Origin: Phyto melanocephala
Taxonomy: Eukaryota > Arthropoda > Insecta > Diptera > Rhinophoridae
Direction: 5' to 3'
DNA length: 64,000 nt
Assembly (NCBI GenBank): GCA_941918925.1
Contig: OW799234.1
Location: forward strand, 121,451,895 to 121,515,894
The position numbers and the translations under genes were made by a program. Below, piece after piece: positions 58,934 to 64,000 of the stretch (within the stretch, counting starts at the first letter, position 1; every line of letters begins with the position of its first letter). The notes beneath the pieces were generated by a model, which was given only the letters and a program-made list of their open reading frames with translations, was not told where the DNA came from and made no database searches.

Positions 58934-59952
58934 ATATGGGCATTTCCATATCATCGTACGTGACATTTGTACTCCTCTAAGGTGGAGTAATTTCTGCAAA
59001 AGTAAGAGGAACTGAAACAAAATTAGATCTTTATGTTTCACTCAAAGGGTACTTTATTTAAAAAAAAAATAATTATATTCGAATCACTGTTGTCTAAAAT
59101 ATCCAGAAAAATAAGAATATATCGTACGTGACATAAAACAGAAGCGGTATATATTGAAATTATTTAAGATCTTTGTCTTCCATTCAAAGAGTACTTTATT
59201 TAAAAACAAAATAATTATATTCGAATCAATATCAATAATATATCGTACGTGACATAAAACAGAAGTGATTTTGAGGTATATATGGAAATATGAAAAAATC
59301 TGAGAATCTTGGGAGGTATTTCTTCTTTTTTTAATTTCTTACACTAAACCGCATACTTTTCATTTAAAATCCATCATACTTAATTGAAAACAATCTTTAA
59401 ATTATTTTATAATAAATTCAATTTAATATCGTTCGTGACATATCGTACGTGACAGATTTTTCTCTAATAGTATTCTTAGGTAATAAAATTTATATTATGT
59501 TAAGAAAAAAAGTTAAATTCTAAAAAAGGTGCTCTTGCAACTGTTCAAATACGAATGACGGAGACAAATAATGTTTTTGCACTACGTACGTGACATTAAA
59601 ATAATATCCAAGGAAAATAAAAATAAATACCGCTAATTGGAATCTATATTTTCTTTTTTCTTATGGATCTTATTAATTGTTGTTGTTACCTTAATTTTAA
59701 AGCATATTTACAATTACAATTTATTTTTACAATTTAGTCGCTAAAAAAATAGTTGATTTTAATTCTTTAAAATAAGTTAAAGAGATAATCAGATTAAACT
59801 CTTATTATTGCTGTTAAAATAATTTAATAATCTCTTAATACCGGCGCATAGTAAAATTTGAGTGTTTTTTTTATCAATAAACTTATATTGAAAATTTTCA
59901 AGAGTTTTTATTTTTACAGTCGTGGTTGACATATTCATGGAAATGCCCATAT
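58934..59952 (+). mobile_element. CGTACGTGACA-motif element, complete copy
   Basis: The terminal inverted repeats are ATATGGGCATTTCCAT (58934-58949) and ATGGAAATGCCCATAT (59937-59952), 16 of 16. The motif TCGTACGTGACA, or a one- or two-base variant, lies at about 58954, 59122, 59243, 59429, 59443 and 59584, with a diverged GTCGTGGTTGACA at about 59920, all pointing the same way. The interior has a local duplication (59041-59145 resembles 59185-59262). Copy 1 is at 5560-6259. No transposase frame. It looks like a non-autonomous DNA transposon whose repeated motif could bind the transposase; I do not recognise the family. Confidence 0.8.
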
Positions 59953-60955
59953 GGAAAGTGAGGCAGAAAGGTCTTATTTTATTTTTTTATAAAATTCGTA
60001 AAAAAAAACGTTAAACGCCAAATATTTTACAACATTGTTAAACATTTAAATATTGGCATAAGGTTCGGTATTTATAAAGTTATTCACTTTATCCGAAAAT
60101 CCTCTCATTACAGATTTTATAGTTGCTCTTGTTACCTTTTTACACGAGCTTGTGCATCTACGCTTGAAATTGGATATGTCTTGGGATACTTTTCCTGTGT
60201 TCTTTAGTAATTTTTTTTTTTGCTTTTTAAGAGATTGTTTCAAAAAATTTTGAAGTTTTCAACTTCAACTTAACTTCAAAAGAGTTTCAAAAAGGCCTTT
60301 TTTAATATTTAACTAATACAACTTTCAAACAATGTTATGAAAATAAAATATGCCATAAATTTTAACTGAATAGTTCTTAATTAAAAACTAGAGTTAATAG
60401 GTTTCAAAATTTTAATTACTAATTTTTTCATGTTAAAAAAAATCTTAAAAATTCCTTTGTTTAAGGATATTTTCTTTCTCTTTAAAAAAAAGGTAAAAAC
60501 ATTTTGTAGTGATCCATTTTGGTTAAGCCACAGCACGGCAAACTTAATTTTGCCATAATCATTTAAATGGTTCGGTCACCTTAATCGTTTTCCCATTAGG
60601 TTAATCGGAATAATACAGGTATTTCTATGTATCACAGCATCCAAGGGCTCATTTATCCGCAAGTCTAGTTTTAACAATAATGTGCTTCATTTTAATGTTT
60701 TTTATGAAAACGTTTACACAATATTTGCTAACAAGGGCTTTAAGCATAAACACATGGAAACACTTTGTTTTGAAACAATGAATGTGTGTATTTGTGTATG
60801 AGAACAAAACTTTGTCTTCTAGCAATGTTGTAAAAACAAATGAACAGAGGAAACAATAGAAATAAAATTTGTATTTTTTTTAACAACAATTTGTGGTAAC
60901 AAATAATTGCAATTATTAAACAAAAGAGTATATAGCGGCAAACAAAGAAGACAAG
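59953..60955. other. AT-rich non-coding stretch
   Basis: No gene or element was recognised. The 65-codon minus-strand frame at 60046-60243 is Lys/Ser-rich with no motif. Confidence 0.4.
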
Positions 60956-60960
60956 TTTTT

Positions 60961-60988
60961 TCTCACTCCCTCTCTCTCTCTCTCTCAC
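60961..60988. promoter_or_regulatory. (CT)n/GAGA tract upstream of the candidate exon
   Basis: A CTCTCTCTCTCTCTCTC run lies about 360 bp before the ATG at 61346. In flies, GAGA factor binds such tracts near promoters. No TATA box or initiator was fixed with confidence, so the promoter role is an inference from position. Confidence 0.35.
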
Positions 60989-61345
60989 TGTATACGAAAA
61001 GTTTTTAAATGTCATACATTAATTAAGTAGACTGAAAACGATTCAAATTGAGTGCCACATAAAAAAATATGAAAAAAAAAAATCAAATAGCATTTAATTT
61101 AACAATAATAATTAAGTTTAACCAAATTTTATATTCATTTTTTTTTTGTTTGTTTTAATTTTTCTTGTTACAGCAATAATTTTCCAGAGAAAAAGTTAAA
61201 TTAAACTGAAACTTGTGCTGTTGTTAGTAGTACGACAAATAAAGGCAGCAGTTTAGCAAAAGAAGACAAGAAAAAAGCAACAAAAATAAAAATAACAGCA
61301 ACACAAACAAGACATGCTTTTAAATTTAACAACGACAACAACAAG

Positions 61346-61616
61346 ATGATAAATATACAACAACAAAAACCAATTAATAAACAGCAACAGAAACAAAAAT
61401 ATCATCAGCAGCATTATCACCATCGCCATCAACAGCAAGAGCGGCCACAGCAACATCTTTCCAATCACCATCACCATCATCATCACAGTCATCAGGAGCA
61501 ATTTTCTTATTTTAGCAGAAAAGAAATCGTTTTAATATTTAAACAAATTCTAAACTCACACACAAACATTCTGAGATGGAATTTATTGACGATATTTTTA
61601 TTATGCAACTGTATAG
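61346..61616 (+). CDS. Putative first coding exon: Gln/His-rich N-terminus with signal-type hydrophobic segment
   Basis: The frame from ATG 61346 gives MINIQQQKPINKQQQKQKYH and then His/Gln runs (residues 19-52, with seven His in a row). A basic stretch follows, and then a hydrophobic segment NLLTIFLLCNCI at residues 79-90 after an Arg-Trp. The exon closes at TATAG followed by GTGAGT (donor at 61617), in phase 1 within a Gly codon. Upstream DNA is rich in CAA/AAC, as in many fly 5' leaders, and AACAAG precedes the ATG. Fly genes for secreted and immunoglobulin-type surface proteins often begin with such an exon. No family can be named from this exon alone. The open frame runs past the donor to a stop at 61636. 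Confidence 0.5.
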
Positions 61617-62095
61617 GTGAGTTTGTCTATGCCTAGATGTGTGCGTTTAATCATTAATTATTTAAATCTATGTGTGTCTTTTATTTGTTTGTTTTATTTT
61701 TACCGGAAAAATGTATATTTTGTTGCTAAATATACTATGTTTTGCATTTGAAATATAATTTTACAACAGCATAATTTGTTTTTCTATACTTTTTTGTTTT
61801 TTAATATTTACTAAAAAAAAGGAATAATTTCTCATAAACATAAATGTGTATTTTAAAACGGAAATAATTTTTAAGGTGACAAATATGTTAGCAAAGTTTG
61901 CATAAAGAATTGCAATTGCAAAGTAGTTAACAGTGGTATTGTGAGCCAAAAAATAATAAATAAAATAATGTTCACATTTGATGGTTGGTGCTTTAAATGA
62001 AATTTTTAGAGTTTTTTGTTTATATAATCCATTGATCTACATAAAGTACAATTTGCATAGCCGACTCCACTTTATTTCTTTTAATCGGTGATTTA
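61617..62095 (+). other. Putative intron, proximal part
   Basis: It starts with the consensus donor GTGAGTTTG and is AT-rich with no further exon seen. The last 14 bases (62082-62095) are the left target duplication of the LINE that follows. Confidence 0.4.
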
Positions 62096-62408
62096 GAGGA
62101 TGAGACTTTGATACACTATCTCTGTCATTGTCCTGCGTTTGGGCATATTAGACGCCAGAATTTTACAGTGGATACTATGCCGAATTTGGAGTACCTGGGG
62201 AACTCAAAATGGAGATCCATAAGGAATTACATTGAGGGGACTGAGTTCTTAAGCTAGTCCGATATTTATTTATGGGAAATTATGATTATGGTTTTAAATT
62301 GGGAATTCCGGTTCCCACATGGAGCGCACAACATGCCAACTGGGCATAAGTGTATACCTGTCATGGGTTTGGGCTTTTAGTGCCCCTCCTTTTCAACCTA
62401 ACCTAACC
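62096..62408 (+). mobile_element. 5'-truncated LINE with 14-bp target duplication
   Basis: Perfect copies of TAATCGGTGATTTA lie at 62082-62095 and 62409-62422. The coding remnant (62096-62257) reads EDETLIHYLCHCPAFGHIRR and then TMPNLEYLGNSKWRSIRNYI to a TAG. It is the C-terminal Cys/His motif and tail of an I/LOA-type LINE. A short 3' UTR ends in an (AACCT)n tail (about 62392-62408). The perfect duplication implies a young insertion. Confidence 0.9.
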
Positions 62409-62422
62409 TAATCGGTGATTTA

Positions 62423-62764
62423 CTTAAAGGAATTCATTTAAAATTGTATATAACACAGCACATAGAATTGGATGTCAAAAATTTTTGGAAGATAAAATTA
62501 AATCATCTATGTGTTTTGCATTATAAAAATAATTTAATTTAAATGTTGGTGTTGTAAGTGGCACATTCATATTAAAATTTTCGTTCATTCCAGTAATTAT
62601 TCCGTAAACAGATGAAATTAGCTACCAAGTTCTCAATAGCAGATGGACACAGTCAACTTTACATAACTCTAAAGAGAGTATATCTCTGTTATCATGAACT
62701 TCAATCATGGTCAGTAAAAAGCCCGTTATTATAGTTTGGCAATTATCAGTATGAGGTTTAATTA
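62423..62764. other. AT-rich non-coding stretch
   Basis: No gene or repeat was recognised between the two LINE copies. Confidence 0.4.
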
Positions 62765-64000
62765 GGTTGATATTTATACACGTATGCCCAATTGACATAT
62801 TGTGTTTTCAAAAGGAATGTAAATTCTTCTACAACCACTATTATCACGTCAACTACGTCAGGAGGCCAGTCTCTTTAATGCAATTTCTCAAAGATTTCCA
62901 GTTTGAATTTCTTAGGTATTCCAAGTTCGACATAGTGTCCACAATAAAGTTATCTTGTCTAATAAGCCCAATCGCAGGACATTGATAAAGGTAGTATACC
63001 AAAATCTTAGTTTCTTTTTTGCATGCACTACATACTTATGTTTTATCCGTCCCTTGCGAGCAGGATAAGCTCTGTTTGACCTGTTGTCACTCTACTAAAT
63101 CTCTAAATACTGACTTACTCAGTTAAAGAATCTCCTTCGATTTCTCAAGATTTGTCACCTTACTAACAGCAGTATTTTGTCACCTCATGACGTATTTTTC
63201 TTAGCCTAAACCTTAAGTTCATTTCTAAAACTCTGAAAGAGCTTAGAATTTTCCAAGGTGATGACATTTAGAAATGATCCCATTTTAAATAATTGTCGAC
63301 TTCTTTGTTGCCGATTATATCGTCATACCTTGATATACATATTATCTTTATACGTTCACGATTTGTATGCAAATCTACCTTACTCTTCCATAGCACGACA
63401 TTCCGAGATGAAATTTTTTCATTCATTAAGGCCTTGTTTACTGATTAATATAAATTGAAGCTTTGTTATCAATCTCCTTTCTCTATTGAAGCCTACCGTT
63501 ATGGCCATAAACCAAACCTCGAAAATATAACAGTAATATGGTAAATATAATTATTTCCCTTTGTTTTGGCTTATGCCAGTTCAATCATTAATCTTCGAAC
63601 TGTGTATATGAAGATCAATGCCTTGGGTATTTCCTCCCTTACTTGCTTCATCCTATTTTCCCACGTATGGTTATATGGTGATGCAGTTAACACTCCTATT
63701 AATCGTTGGAGTTTCGTCACATGTTACATCTGTGATATTTCCATTTAATAAAACATCAATTATTCTTTGGTACCTACCTGGCTTTACGATCTCTCATCAA
63801 TCACTCCCAATTATCCTTAATATAGCGACGGCCACGCCTTCATCATATTTTATCTGTATCCTAACACGCAGACTTGACATTGCAGTAGATTCTCAATTGC
63901 CATTCCTGATGTTGATGTGGTTCTCATGGCACCGCATATTTTAATGCAGCACTGTCTTTGAATATTAAATCTTTGAAGGTTTAATATTGACCTTCGGCTC
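62765..64000 (-). pseudogene. Old copy of the same LINE family, degenerate
   Basis: On the minus strand, 62985-62870 reads QCPAIGLIRQDNFIVDTMSN and then LEYLRNSNWKSLRNCIKETG. This closely parallels the young copy at 62096. The 3' UTR also matches (CCAATTGACATATTG region, then AGGTTGATAT, reversed). Further upstream, near 63920-63990, CGAMRTTSTSGMAIENLL resembles the GAMRTTPT segment that follows the reverse transcriptase in I/LOA-type LINEs. Many stops and shifts occur. The plus-strand frames here are shadows. The copy runs off the window edge. Confidence 0.65.

Noticed and set aside
61253..61501. 82-codon hydrophobic minus-strand frame
   Set aside because: It is the antisense shadow of the CAX repeats in the candidate exon.
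62390..62410. Interstitial telomere repeat (CCTAA)n
   Set aside because: It lies inside a 14-bp target duplication, directly after a LINE 3' UTR, so it is the LINE tail.
63258..63944. Plus-strand frames of 60-108 codons
   Set aside because: They are antisense to a degenerate LINE and show no domain of their own.

Overview
The window is strongly AT-rich, non-bacterial DNA that is almost entirely non-coding and packed with transposable-element remains. The mixture points to a higher fly (Brachycera, probably a calyptrate such as a blowfly or house fly). It holds mariner, Tc1 and DD37E transposases, LINE 3' ends with RNase H and a terminal Cys/His motif, and dispersed short elements with TATACCCTTCAC starts, (GTCY)n tracts and a TTCGGC-ACG-GCCGAA hairpin, like the dipteran mini-me/Helentron type. 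There are no bacterial operons, CRISPR arrays, tRNAs or rRNAs. The species is an inference.

Only one stretch looks like a host gene: 61346-61616 (+). It has a Gln/His-rich N-terminus, a hydrophobic signal-peptide or signal-anchor segment, and a consensus splice donor in phase 1. A (CT)n/GAGA tract lies about 360 bp upstream. This reads as a first coding exon at the edge of a gene with long introns. The rest of the window would then be upstream intergenic DNA or introns.

Layout. 1-6.3 kb: a mini-me/Helentron-like element, Tc1, LINE and mariner debris, and the first copy of an element carrying repeated CGTACGTGACA motifs. 7.8-16.5 kb: two copies of a 1-kb hAT-like element with 8-bp target duplications; the second is split by a 3.6-kb array of about 25 units of roughly 120 bp, each with a GGGCGTGGC box. 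Between the two copies lie a 259-bp element with 41-bp inverted repeats and a TTAA-flanked piggyBac-like element. 19.7-22.3 kb: a young 5'-truncated LINE and an element bounded by CACAGTG heptamers. 24-29 kb: a Tc1-like DD34E pseudogene, another mini-me/Helentron-like element, and a jockey-like LINE hit by a hairpin element. 33-46 kb: CCCAGCAAA-ended elements, an odd tandem-repeat patch, a near-complete DD37E element, a second truncated LINE and a DD41D mariner. 52-60 kb: a full-length copy of the mini-me/Helentron-like family, an internally deleted mariner, two small inverted-repeat elements, a LINE, and the complete CGTACGTGACA element. 61-64 kb: the putative exon followed by two copies of one LINE family in its intron.

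There is no coordinated gene system here. The interest lies in small, apparently unclassified non-autonomous elements with clear termini, in nested insertions that give a relative chronology, and in the single candidate exon. All family assignments come from reading motifs by eye; no search was run.
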